This document shows positions 1 through 7,154 of a stretch of DNA of 13,419 nt, piece after piece. Below the pieces are notes generated by a model that was not told where the DNA came from, did no database searches, and saw only the letters and a program-made list of their open reading frames with translations. The position numbers and the translations under genes were made by a program. The DNA is taken from NCBI GenBank assembly GCA_905235755.1, contig CAJONA010000017.1:1-13419 (forward strand). The letters are read 5' to 3'. This DNA comes from an uncultured Clostridia bacterium (GTDB lineage: Bacteria > Bacillota > Clostridia > Oscillospirales > CAG-272). Every line of letters starts with the position of its first letter. Positions within the stretch are counted from its first letter, which is position 1.

Positions 1-59
1 GTGAATCGCCCCTACATTATAGCCGAAATCGTGTCGTAGGGGCGATTCACGAATCGCCC
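1..59. repeat. Palindromic GGGCGATTC-type intergenic repeat at window edge
   Basis: A perfect 15-bp inverted repeat has arms at 1-15 (GTGAATCGCCCCTAC) and 36-50, separated by 20 bases. The right arm runs straight into a second, nearly self-complementary segment at 40-59 that reads GGGCGATTC, then AC, then GAATCGCCC. The unit GGGCGATTC/GAATCGCCC therefore occurs in overlapping inverted forms. From memory, palindromes of this GGGGCGATTCNNGAATCGCCCC style are scattered between genes in many uncultured clostridial genomes, resembling REP or small MITE-like elements. It begins exactly at the window edge, so it may be the end of something longer. No coding potential is apparent. Confidence 0.7.
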
Positions 60-206
60 ATGTATCGCATTTTTCGCACCGCACGGTCTCGCGTGCCGTC
101 GAAAATACGGTTTTATCATATATCATTGCGCGATGCGTGCCTGATGAAAGAAGCTGTACAAAATATATCTGCCGGAGAGCCGCGTTGTTCGCTCTTTTTT
201 GTGGGG
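60..206. other. Intergenic DNA without a recognised feature
   Basis: This stretch lies between the palindromic repeat and dispersed repeat copy A. Short open frames cross it on both strands, but none has a convincing ribosome binding site or a recognisable product, and they continue into repeat DNA. I see no gene, tRNA or clear promoter here. The T-rich run near 194-200 directly precedes repeat A. Confidence 0.5.
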
Positions 207-336
207 CGCTCAAGCGGCACGCTTGTCTGCTTCTTTTGGTGCTTTTCTTTCAGATAAAGAAAAGCACACCGTCCCCTCGCGCACGGCGCGAGAAAAAACG
301 CCGCGCGAGAAAAACAGCGGCGCGAAAAAACGCGCC
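207..336 (+). repeat. Dispersed structured repeat, copy A
   Basis: This is one of three related non-coding copies in the window; the others are 9421-9699 (minus) and 9901-10200 (plus). In order it holds a hairpin CAAGCG-GCA-CGCTTG at 211-225, the shared CTTCTTTTGGT box near 230-240, and a perfect 12-bp hairpin at 239-250/256-267 (GTGCTTTTCTTT, loop CAGAT). A GC/A array follows, whose GCGCGA cores start at 286, 303 and 320, an exact 17-bp period. The segment around 303-325 closely matches copy C around 10099-10120. Copy A lacks the GCTTGCGTAGTGCA module that B and C carry, so it is a shorter or diverged version. Open frames crossing it are arginine-rich low-complexity translations and are not credible genes. 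Confidence 0.7.
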
Positions 337-350
337 GCGTATGAGAACGC

Positions 351-377
351 CGGCGCACCGTGCGCCGACCGTTTTTT
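351..377 (+). terminator. Putative rho-independent terminator
   Basis: A 7-bp GC-rich stem CGGCGCA (351-357) / TGCGCCG (361-367) with loop CCG is followed, after four bases, by a run of six T (372-377). It lies upstream of the hydrolase promoter, so it would stop transcription arriving from the left or from repeat A. The short gap between stem and T-run makes it a moderate rather than ideal terminator. Confidence 0.5.
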
Positions 378-419
378 GTGCCTTTTTGCCGATATGACGG
401 CATAATATACAAAAAAGCA

Positions 420-448
420 TTGTAAATGACGCTATTATATGTTATAAT
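420..448 (+). promoter_or_regulatory. Sigma-A/sigma70-type promoter for hydrolase-glpK unit
   Basis: A -35 box TTGTAA (420-425) and a consensus -10 box TATAAT (443-448) are separated by exactly 17 bases, in AT-rich DNA. The predicted start is near 455, giving a leader of about 30 nt that contains the CGGAGG ribosome binding site (471-476) of the gene starting at 485. No operator-like dyad was noticed nearby. Confidence 0.7.
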
Positions 449-484
449 GTTAATAATAAAATTTATAACTCGGAGGAAAACACT

Positions 485-1384
485 ATGGCAAAACGCGAGA
501 TACTTAAAGAAGCCTACGGCAATGTGAGCCTTTGCATCTGGGAGCCCGAAGGCGAGATAAAGCAACTGTTTCAGATATGCCACGGTATGAGCGAATACGT
601 CATGCGCTACGACGCGTTCGCAAAGCGGCTTTGCGAGGCGGGCGTACTCGTCTACGGGATAGACCACCCCGGTCACGGAGAAAGCGACGGCGTGCGCGGC
701 CATTTTGCCGACAAGGACGGCTGGCATTATCTTGTCGAGTGCAACGTAGATGCGGCGAAAACGATGCGTTCGCGCTACGCGGGCAAAAAGCTGACGCTTA
801 TGGGACACTCGATGGGCTCGTTTGTCGCGCGCACGATAGCGGGCTATTATTCCGATACCGCCGACGAATACATATTTATGGGCACGGCGGGCCCGAATCC
901 CGCGGTCGGCGTCGGGACCGTTCTCTCGTCGATGATGCTGCCTTTCGCGCGCAGAAAGCCGAACATGATGCTTGCGGCGATGTCGACGGGCGCGTACGCC
1001 AAAGCCGAAAAAACGTACACCACACCGTTCGACTGGCTGAACACGATCCCGGAGGAAGTTGAAAAATATATGTCCGACGACGGATGCGGCTTCCCGTTCA
1101 CGACGGCCGGATACAGAGATCTGTTCACGGGACTTAAAATGATAGATCCGAAAAAATGGACGGGCAAACTCGACAAAAGCAAACGCTATCTTCTCGTCTC
1201 CGGCGACAGAGATCCCGTAGGATCGATGGGCGATGGCGTGAAAAAGGTCTATCAATCGATGTCAGATGCGTCCCTTGACGTTAAAATGAAGCTGTACGAG
1301 GGTTACAGGCACGAGATACTCAACGACAAATGCCGCGATGAAGTCACCTGCGACATAATCTCGTGGCTGGGAATAAACGGGTGA
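485..1384 (+). CDS. Alpha/beta hydrolase, S33 / monoacylglycerol lipase-like
   Basis: A 299-residue soluble serine hydrolase of the alpha/beta-fold S33 (hydrolase_4, lysophospholipase/monoacylglycerol lipase) group, which cleaves carboxylic esters such as monoacylglycerols to fatty acid and glycerol. Visible family marks: the HG oxyanion segment in ICHGMSEY (about residues 31-38), [10 protein letters not shown] (60-69), the nucleophile elbow GHSMG with Ser109, the acid loop GDRDPVG with Asp243, and the catalytic His276 in YRHEILND. The catalytic triad is thus complete, and the length is normal for the family. No signal peptide or membrane segment is present, so it is probably cytoplasmic. The ATG at 485 follows CGGAGG by a normal spacing. 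Glycerol kinase starts four bases after the stop codon, which favours a glycerol ester substrate; the exact substrate is inferred. A general esterase or lysophospholipase remains possible. Confidence 0.88.
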   Translation: MAKREILKEAYGNVSLCIWEPEGEIKQLFQICHGMSEYVMRYDAFAKRLCEAGVLVYGIDHPGHGESDGVRGHFADKDGWHYLVECNVDAAKTMRSRYAGKKLTLMGHSMGSFVARTIAGYYSDTADEYIFMGTAGPNPAVGVGTVLSSMMLPFARRKPNMMLAAMSTGAYAKAEKTYTTPFDWLNTIPEEVEKYMSDDGCGFPFTTAGYRDLFTGLKMIDPKKWTGKLDKSKRYLLVSGDRDPVGSMGDGVKKVYQSMSDASLDVKMKLYEGYRHEILNDKCRDEVTCDIISWLGING

Positions 1385-1388
1385 AAAA

Positions 1389-2891
1389 ATGACGGAAAAA
1401 TACATTCTTGCGCTCGACGAGGGCACGACGAGCGTCCGCGCGGTGCTTTTTGACAAAGATCTCCGCGTGCGCGGCGTGGCTCAAAAAGAGTTTTCGCAGA
1501 TATATCCCAAAGCGGGCTGGGTCGAGCACGATCCTATGGAGATATTCGCGTCGCAGTACAGCGTCCTGACCGAAGTTATGGCGCAAAACGGCGTAAAGCC
1601 GTCGCAGATAGCGTCGATCGGCATAACAAATCAGCGCGAAACGACGATAGTCTGGAATAAAAACACGGGCAAGCCCGTGTATAACGCGATAGTTTGGCAA
1701 TGCCGCCGCACGAGCGACTATTGCACGTCGATAAAAGGCACGCCTCTTGCGACGTATATCCGCCACGCTACGGGGCTCGTCCCCGACGCGTATTTCTCCG
1801 CGACGAAGATAAAATGGATACTCGACAACGTCCCCGGCGCGCGCGAGGACGCCGAGCGCGGCGACCTGCTTTTCGGCACGGTCGACACGTGGCTGCTTTG
1901 GAATTTGACGGACGGCCGCGCGCACAAGACGGACGAGACGAACGCCGCGCGCACGATGCTGTATAACATCGGTACGCACGATTGGGACGAAAAACTGCTT
2001 AAAGAATTCGACATTCCGAGGTGCATGCTCCCCGAGGTACTTTGCTCGGGCGACGATTTCGGATATTTCGAATACAACGACGCAAAGATCCCGATATGCG
2101 GCATGGCGGGCGACCAGCAGTCGTCGCTTTTCGGGCACGGCTGTTTCAAAAAAGGAAGTATGAAAAACACGTACGGCACGGGCTGTTTTTTGCTCGCGCA
2201 TACGGGCGAAGAGATGATATACAGCCGCAACGGGCTCGTCACAACGGCCGCCGCGACGCTGCACGGCTCGCACGCGTACGCGCTTGAAGGAAGCGTTTTC
2301 ACGGGCGGCGCCGTCATTCAATGGCTGAGAGATGAGATGAAGCTCATATCGAGCGCGTCGGAGTCGGAGGCGTGCGCCGCCGCCGTCGAGTCGACCGGCG
2401 GCGTGTACCTCGTTCCCGCTTTCACGGGGATGGGCGCGCCGTACTGGAACATGTATGCGCGCGGCACGATTATAGGCATCACGCGCGGCACGGGCAAAGA
2501 TCATATCGTGCGCGCGGCGCTCGAATCGATCGCGTATCAATCTAAGGACGTCCTCGACACGATGATATCGGATATCGGCACGGCGCCAGACGTGCTGAAA
2601 GTCGACGGCGGCGCGTGCGCCAACAATTTCCTTATGCAGTTTCAGGCTGACATAATGGGGCTGCCGATCGCTCGCCCGAAGGTGCTGGAAACGACGGCTA
2701 TGGGCGCGGCGATGCTCGCGGGACTGTACGTCGGATTTTATCGAGACGAGGCGTCGGTGACGAATAGCAGCGAGGTCGAGCGCGTCTTCACGCCGAAAAT
2801 GGACAAGACCGCGGCAAAACGACTGCTCGACGGCTGGAACAAAGCCGTTTGGCGCGCGCTCGATTGGGAAACGCGTGAGAACCAAATGTAA
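1389..2891 (+). CDS. glpK: Glycerol kinase
   Basis: A 500-residue FGGY-family kinase that converts glycerol and ATP to sn-glycerol-3-phosphate in the cytoplasm; full length for GlpK. It shows the N-terminal phosphate loop LALDEGTTS (residues 7-15), the glycerol-contact segment NQRETT with Arg83 and Glu84, Tyr135 in DAYFSATK, the catalytic aspartate Asp242 in GDQQSSLFG, and the C-terminal [13 protein letters not shown] nucleotide-binding segment. The position phosphorylated by HPr in enterococcal GlpK (a histidine about 14 residues before the catalytic Asp) appears to be Glu228 here, so PTS phosphorylation control is unlikely; this alignment is from memory. The start lies four bases after the hydrolase stop. 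GGTGA (1380-1384) contains that stop codon and can pair with the 16S rRNA tail, suggesting translational coupling. No clear terminator follows. Confidence 0.96.
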   Translation: MTEKYILALDEGTTSVRAVLFDKDLRVRGVAQKEFSQIYPKAGWVEHDPMEIFASQYSVLTEVMAQNGVKPSQIASIGITNQRETTIVWNKNTGKPVYNAIVWQCRRTSDYCTSIKGTPLATYIRHATGLVPDAYFSATKIKWILDNVPGAREDAERGDLLFGTVDTWLLWNLTDGRAHKTDETNAARTMLYNIGTHDWDEKLLKEFDIPRCMLPEVLCSGDDFGYFEYNDAKIPICGMAGDQQSSLFGHGCFKKGSMKNTYGTGCFLLAHTGEEMIYSRNGLVTTAAATLHGSHAYALEGSVFTGGAVIQWLRDEMKLISSASESEACAAAVESTGGVYLVPAFTGMGAPYWNMYARGTIIGITRGTGKDHIVRAALESIAYQSKDVLDTMISDIGTAPDVLKVDGGACANNFLMQFQADIMGLPIARPKVLETTAMGAAMLAGLYVGFYRDEASVTNSSEVERVFTPKMDKTAAKRLLDGWNKAVWRALDWETRENQM

Positions 2892-2918
2892 AAAAATTGT
2901 AACGTTCCGTTTTCCCGA

Positions 2919-2947
2919 TTGATTTAATTATAAAAGTGGTATATAAT
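2919..2947 (+). promoter_or_regulatory. Sigma-A/sigma70-type promoter for lipid kinase-ABC operon
   Basis: A TTGATT -35 box (2919-2924) and a perfect TATAAT -10 box (2942-2947) have a 17-base spacer. The predicted start is near 2954, giving a leader of only about 17-32 nt before the lipid kinase start codon. With no convincing terminator after glpK, some read-through from the upstream unit is also possible. Confidence 0.7.
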
Positions 2948-2970
2948 GTATTTATATTATCACAATAATC

Positions 2971-3870
2971 ATGCGAGAAATAATTATGGACGAAAAAATA
3001 CTGTTGATATTAAATCCCGTCGCCGGCGAGGGCGCGTCAAAGCTGTGGGTTTACGATATGATCGAAATATTGTCGAAAAAATACGATACCGTCAGCGTAC
3101 ATATTTCAAAATGCGCGGGAGATATCAAAAAAGCGGCGTTTGAGCACGCCGCGGAATATGACGCCGTCGTATGCGCCGGCGGCGACGGAACGCTCAGCGA
3201 AATGATCGACGGCGTCGTGAGCAGCGGCGCGTCTCCGCTTCTCGGCTATATGCCGATAGGTACGACGAATGATTTTGCGAACGGGCACGGCATATCGCGG
3301 AACTTGAAGACGGCGATGAAACGTTTTGTCGAGGGCGACGAGCATTATTACGACGTTGGGGTACTCGGCGAGCGTCCTTTTGCGTACGTCGCGGCGTTCG
3401 GCGCTTTCACCGACGTGGCGTATCAAACGGCGCAGGACAAGAAGACCGACCTCGGTATAATCGCATATCTGATCGAGGCGGCAAAGCGCCTGCCCGAAAT
3501 GAAATCGATACATCTTTCATACGAGATAGACGGTAAGACAGAGTCCGGGGATTTTATCTACGGCATGGTGTCAAATTCGAAAAATGTGAGCGGGATGAAA
3601 TTTTTCGACATAAAAGATGAAAATCTTTCCGACGGCGAAATGGAGATCACGCTCGTTCGTTTCCCGAAAAACGTCGTTGAACTTCAAACGGCGATAAAAG
3701 GGCTCCTTAATCCCAAAATCAAGTGCGCCACAGTGATACGCGCAACGGCGTCAAAGGTGCGTTTTTCGTTTGATAACGAAGTCGCATGGACGACAGACGG
3801 CGAATACGGCGGCGATTACAAGGACGTCGAAGTATCCGTGCTTCCCGAGCGCATGCACATAAAGTTTTAA
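2971..3870 (+). CDS. Diacylglycerol kinase-family lipid kinase (YegS/DgkB-like)
   Basis: A cytoplasmic or membrane-peripheral lipid kinase of the DAGK catalytic family, which transfers phosphate from ATP to diacylglycerol (giving phosphatidate) or a related lipid alcohol. Visible marks in the 299-residue reading: LILNPVAGEG (about residues 12-21), the nucleotide-binding GGDGT core (70-74) followed by E77, PIGTTNDFA (95-103), and a C-terminal DGE (276-278) where DgkB/YegS enzymes have a conserved DGE. Length is normal and no transmembrane segment is seen. The start is uncertain. The ATG at 2971 has no Shine-Dalgarno; the in-frame ATG at 2986 gives the more family-like start MDEKILLILNP and has a weak GCGAG ahead of it. 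Only 29 bases and no terminator separate it from the ABC ATPase, so co-transcription is likely. The precise lipid substrate cannot be read from the sequence. Confidence 0.9.
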   Translation: MREIIMDEKILLILNPVAGEGASKLWVYDMIEILSKKYDTVSVHISKCAGDIKKAAFEHAAEYDAVVCAGGDGTLSEMIDGVVSSGASPLLGYMPIGTTNDFANGHGISRNLKTAMKRFVEGDEHYYDVGVLGERPFAYVAAFGAFTDVAYQTAQDKKTDLGIIAYLIEAAKRLPEMKSIHLSYEIDGKTESGDFIYGMVSNSKNVSGMKFFDIKDENLSDGEMEITLVRFPKNVVELQTAIKGLLNPKIKCATVIRATASKVRFSFDNEVAWTTDGEYGGDYKDVEVSVLPERMHIKF

Positions 3871-3899
3871 AATAATTGCTCCACGAAAGGAACGCAACA

Positions 3900-4835
3900 A
3901 TGATAGAAATAGAACATCTTACAAAAAAATACGGTGACAGATACGCCATAAACGATGTCAGTTTCAAGGTCGAAAAAGGAGAGATAGTCGGTTTTTTGGG
4001 GCCGAACGGCGCCGGAAAAACGACGACTATGAGCATCCTTACGGGGTATCTCTCATCCACGTCGGGGCGCGCGTGCATCGACGGATACGATATTTTGGAG
4101 CACCCGATGGTCGTAAAGAAAAAAATAGGCTATCTGCCCGAATTTCCGCCGCTGTATCTCGATATGACGGTCAAAGAATTTCTCGAATTCATATACGATC
4201 TTAAAAAATGCACGCTTAACAAAAAAGAGCATATAAACGAGATCGCACGCGTCGTAAAGATCGAGGATGCGATGAACAGAATGATAAAAAATCTTTCGAA
4301 AGGTTACCGTCAGCGCGTCGGAATAGCGGGCGCGCTCGTCGGAAATCCCGAGGTCATCATTTTCGATGAGCCGACAAACGGCCTCGATCCGAAACAGATA
4401 ATCGACATACGCAACCTTATCAAAGATCTCGGCAAAGATCACACCGTCATCCTTTCGACGCATATCCTCTCCGAAGTGAAATCGATCTGCGACCGCATAA
4501 TAATCATAAGCGAAGGCAAGATCGTCGCCGACTGCCGCACGGACGAAATAGAAAACGCGCTCAAAGGCAACCGCCGCATAATGGTAAGAGTGGACGGGCC
4601 ATCGTCCGGCGTTGCGAACGCAATGAGAAAAATCAACGGCGTCGCGGCTGTCAGCCTCGCGGTCGATTACGGCGACGGTTCGTGCTCGTATCTGGTCGAA
4701 AGCCAGGGCGACATCGACGTTCGCAAGCCGATATTCTTCATGCTCGCGCAAAATTCGTGGCCGATACTTTCGCTCGAACAGGTCGGCGCGACAATAGAAA
4801 ACGTATTCCTTTCCGCGATCGGCGGAGAGGTATGA
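3900..4835 (+). CDS. ABC transporter ATP-binding protein, GldA-like
   Basis: A 311-residue ABC ATPase that would power the ABC-2 permease encoded next. It shows Walker A GPNGAGKTT (34-42), a Q-loop region GYLPEFPPLY in which Glu81 occupies the usual Gln place, the signature LSKGYRQRVG (132-141), Walker B VIIFDEPTNGLDP (152-164) and the switch histidine in STH (186-188). About 95 C-terminal residues form a DUF4162-like extension after the nucleotide-binding domain. The LPE variant and the gene order match the GldA/NosF-type branch of exporters (family knowledge). The ATG at 3900 is chosen because GAAAGGAA (3885-3892) is well spaced before it; an in-frame TTG at 3876 would add eight residues without support. 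The permease starts 13 bases after the stop. Confidence 0.93.
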   Translation: MIEIEHLTKKYGDRYAINDVSFKVEKGEIVGFLGPNGAGKTTTMSILTGYLSSTSGRACIDGYDILEHPMVVKKKIGYLPEFPPLYLDMTVKEFLEFIYDLKKCTLNKKEHINEIARVVKIEDAMNRMIKNLSKGYRQRVGIAGALVGNPEVIIFDEPTNGLDPKQIIDIRNLIKDLGKDHTVILSTHILSEVKSICDRIIIISEGKIVADCRTDEIENALKGNRRIMVRVDGPSSGVANAMRKINGVAAVSLAVDYGDGSCSYLVESQGDIDVRKPIFFMLAQNSWPILSLEQVGATIENVFLSAIGGEV

Positions 4836-4848
4836 AAGGAGGAGCAAA

Positions 4849-5559
4849 ATGTCAGCGATATACAAACGCGAAATGCGGTATTTTTTCACGAGCCCCGTCG
4901 GGTACGTTTTCGTGGCGATATTCTTCGCGGTCAGCGCGGGGATATTTATGTCACTCACCGTACAGCAAGGCAGTAATGCGAACTACACGAGCTATTTCTC
5001 GTACGTTATAATGCTTTGCATCGTCGAGGTGCCGCTTCTCACGATGAAACTGCTCAGCGAGGAGCGCAAAATGCGTACCGATCAGTTGATCCTTACGGCG
5101 CCTGTGTCGCTTTTCGGCATAGTGATGGCGAAATTCCTCGCCGCGTACACGCTTTTCGGCGGTTCTTTCCTTGTTTCCTCGATAATTTATTATATTCCGC
5201 TTGCGAAATACGGCACACCCGAAGCGGCGATATACATCGGCAGCGTCATAGCGGTGCTGCTCGTCGGCGCGGCGTTCATAGCCGTCGGCGAGTTCATATC
5301 GTCCCTGACGGAAAACCAGTTCATAGCGGCGTTCGGCACGATAGGCGCGCTCTGCCTGCTCATCTTCGCGCAGACGATAAACAACTACATCAACTCAGAG
5401 TTCATACGCCGCATCTTCTCCGCTATATCCGTCATGTCGAGATTCACATATTTCTCGTACGGACTTTTCGATTGGGCGGCTTTCGTATATTATATCTCGC
5501 TCATAGCGGTGTTCCTTTTCCTTACGGTGCGCGTCTTTGAAAGACGCCGCTGGTCATGA
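4849..5559 (+). CDS. ABC-2 type permease, GldF-like
   Basis: A 236-residue integral membrane permease, the partner of the preceding ATPase. Hydrophobic segments lie at about 17-37, 47-68, 88-115, 126-148, 155-175 and 210-231, giving the six-helix ABC-2 layout, with a positively charged C-terminus (FERRRWS). After the second helix the LLSEERKMRTDQLILTAPVS segment (about 68-87) matches the EER...LLTAPVS signature of GldF/NosY-type permeases. The start ATG at 4849 follows AAAGGAGG (4835-4842), which overlaps the last base of the ATPase stop codon. The stop lies inside the leader of the next gene (17 bases before its start), so the genes are tightly coupled. The substrate is unknown. Confidence 0.9.
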   Translation: MSAIYKREMRYFFTSPVGYVFVAIFFAVSAGIFMSLTVQQGSNANYTSYFSYVIMLCIVEVPLLTMKLLSEERKMRTDQLILTAPVSLFGIVMAKFLAAYTLFGGSFLVSSIIYYIPLAKYGTPEAAIYIGSVIAVLLVGAAFIAVGEFISSLTENQFIAAFGTIGALCLLIFAQTINNYINSEFIRRIFSAISVMSRFTYFSYGLFDWAAFVYYISLIAVFLFLTVRVFERRRWS

Positions 5560-5576
5560 TGAAAGGAGGCGTGAAA

Positions 5577-7154
5577 ATGAATAAATTCTATAAAAGCAAA
5601 AAATTCAAATACGGCTCATCCGCGACGCTCATAACAGTCGTTGTCGTCGCCGCCGTCGTCATTCTCAACGTCATCGTCACGGCGCTCGGCTCGGCGTATA
5701 TATGGTACACCGACCTCACGACGCAAAACTATTACGAGCTGTCGAGCGAGTTCAAAGATGAATTCGACAGTATGATGGGCGAAGGCGGCGCGTCCGTCAA
5801 TTTCAACTTCGTTCTCATGATGGACGAGGACCGTTTTTCAACGTACAATGCGCAGACCTTACTCGTCTACAACACCATCAAAGAGATAACGAAAAAATAT
5901 CCGAACGTAAATTTGAAAGCGATAAATTCGACGACTCATCCCGAACTTGTCGAGCAGTATAAATTCACATACGGCGACACCGTTTCGATAACCGACGTCG
6001 TGATCGAGCTCGCCGACGAGCAGTTCGATATGATATCGGCGGCAAGCGTCAAGAAGTACGCGATAAACGCGTTCTTCGTGTATGATAAAAGCGGCAATCT
6101 CTACGGCTACAACGCCGAGGCGAGGATACTCTCCGCGTTCGCACAGATGCTCGGCAAAGACGAAAACCGCCCCGTCGCGTACTACCTGATAGGCCACGGC
6201 GAGCCGTCGCTCAATACCGTTTCCGATTCTTGGGGAGCGGCGCTCTCAGAAGCGGGATATGACGTTGTCGAGATAAATCTCGGCGAAGAGGATTTCTCCG
6301 ATTATTACGACCTCGCGTCCGCCGGCGACTACAACAACTGTATCGTTATAATAAACGATCCGAAATTCGACCTTTACGTTCCCGCCGCCGGCGAAAGCGG
6401 CACGTCGGAAGTCAAAAAGATACGCGATTTCTTCGGCACAAACTACGGCAATATAATCGCCGCCGTCGGCTCGACGACGCCGGAGCTCCCCGCGCTGAGC
6501 GAGCTCCTCTCCGAATTCGGCATGGGATACGGCGGCGCGATATCGGATTCAAGGCACTCGATAGCGAGTTCGGAAGCGTCGAAGATAACCGCCGACTACG
6601 ACAAGATGTCGTCGGATATGTCGCTGTCTCTTAAAAACGAGCTGTTCGGTTCGCGCTCGACGACGGTGCCTACCGTATTTGAGTCTCCGACGAATATCTA
6701 TGTCGTCGACAGCGACTCCGTACACAGCGACACCATTCACGGCTATAACGGCTCTTACGGCGCGTATCCGCTGTTCTATCCGTACTCGTCGGCGACGACG
6801 GTTGACAAGAGCGGATACGACGAGTGCTTTATGGGCGTATATTACAGCACTTGGGACGTCAACGACGACAACAATACCAGAAGCTACGCGTTCCTCATCG
6901 GCTCCACCGAATTTATGTCGCATGAGTACACAAACACGAGCATGAACAGTACTGTCATGAACTGGATTTTGTCGCAGATATACGACGAAATGATCTATTT
7001 TGAAGGCGTGAACTTCGTCAAATTCACGGACGGCTCGTCGCTCAGCATAACGGACGCGGCGGCGACCGCATGGACCGTGGCGACGATAGTTGCGGTACCC
7101 GTCATATCTATTGCGATAGGCACGGTAGTATGGTTTAGGAGACGTCATTCATGA
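5577..7154 (+). CDS. GldG-like ABC transporter accessory protein
   Basis: A 525-residue membrane-anchored protein of the GldG / ABC_transp_aux type. One N-terminal transmembrane helix (about 17-40) is followed by a large extracytoplasmic region, then a C-terminal helix (about 497-519) ending in a basic FRRRHS tail. The family hallmark GHGEPS is at 206-211 in YYLIGHGEPSL. Members sit next to GldA/GldF-type ABC genes and are thought to be structural parts of the exporter; their biochemical role is unsettled. The start is set at 5577 because AAAGGAGG (5562-5569) stands seven bases before it. ATGs at 5556 and 5559 are in frame but lie ahead of that site, and the first overlaps the permease stop. 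The stop overlaps the next start as ATGA. The outside region is rich in Ser, Asp, Tyr and Asn. Assignment to the family is by pattern, not by alignment. Confidence 0.85.
   Translation: MNKFYKSKKFKYGSSATLITVVVVAAVVILNVIVTALGSAYIWYTDLTTQNYYELSSEFKDEFDSMMGEGGASVNFNFVLMMDEDRFSTYNAQTLLVYNTIKEITKKYPNVNLKAINSTTHPELVEQYKFTYGDTVSITDVVIELADEQFDMISAASVKKYAINAFFVYDKSGNLYGYNAEARILSAFAQMLGKDENRPVAYYLIGHGEPSLNTVSDSWGAALSEAGYDVVEINLGEEDFSDYYDLASAGDYNNCIVIINDPKFDLYVPAAGESGTSEVKKIRDFFGTNYGNIIAAVGSTTPELPALSELLSEFGMGYGGAISDSRHSIASSEASKITADYDKMSSDMSLSLKNELFGSRSTTVPTVFESPTNIYVVDSDSVHSDTIHGYNGSYGAYPLFYPYSSATTVDKSGYDECFMGVYYSTWDVNDDNNTRSYAFLIGSTEFMSHEYTNTSMNSTVMNWILSQIYDEMIYFEGVNFVKFTDGSSLSITDAAATAWTVATIVAVPVISIAIGTVVWFRRRHS

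Noticed and set aside
116..1255. 379-codon minus-strand open frame across repeat A and the hydrolase
   Set aside because: It overlaps a non-coding repeat and is antisense to a hydrolase with a complete catalytic triad. The product is arginine-rich and lacks domain features.
1344..2885. 513-codon open frame antisense to glycerol kinase
   Set aside because: It is exactly opposite a fully conserved glpK. Its translation is Arg/Ala/Val-rich with no known motif, and it has no start signals. It is explained by CpG-rich NCG codon use on the real strand.
3876..3899. TTG start adding eight residues to the ABC ATPase
   Set aside because: The ATG at 3900 has a well-spaced GAAAGGAA, and the protein then begins at the family-typical position (IEIEHLTKKYG).
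5556..5576. Upstream ATG starts for the GldG-like gene
   Set aside because: They lie before or within the AAAGGAGG ribosome binding site that correctly serves the ATG at 5577.
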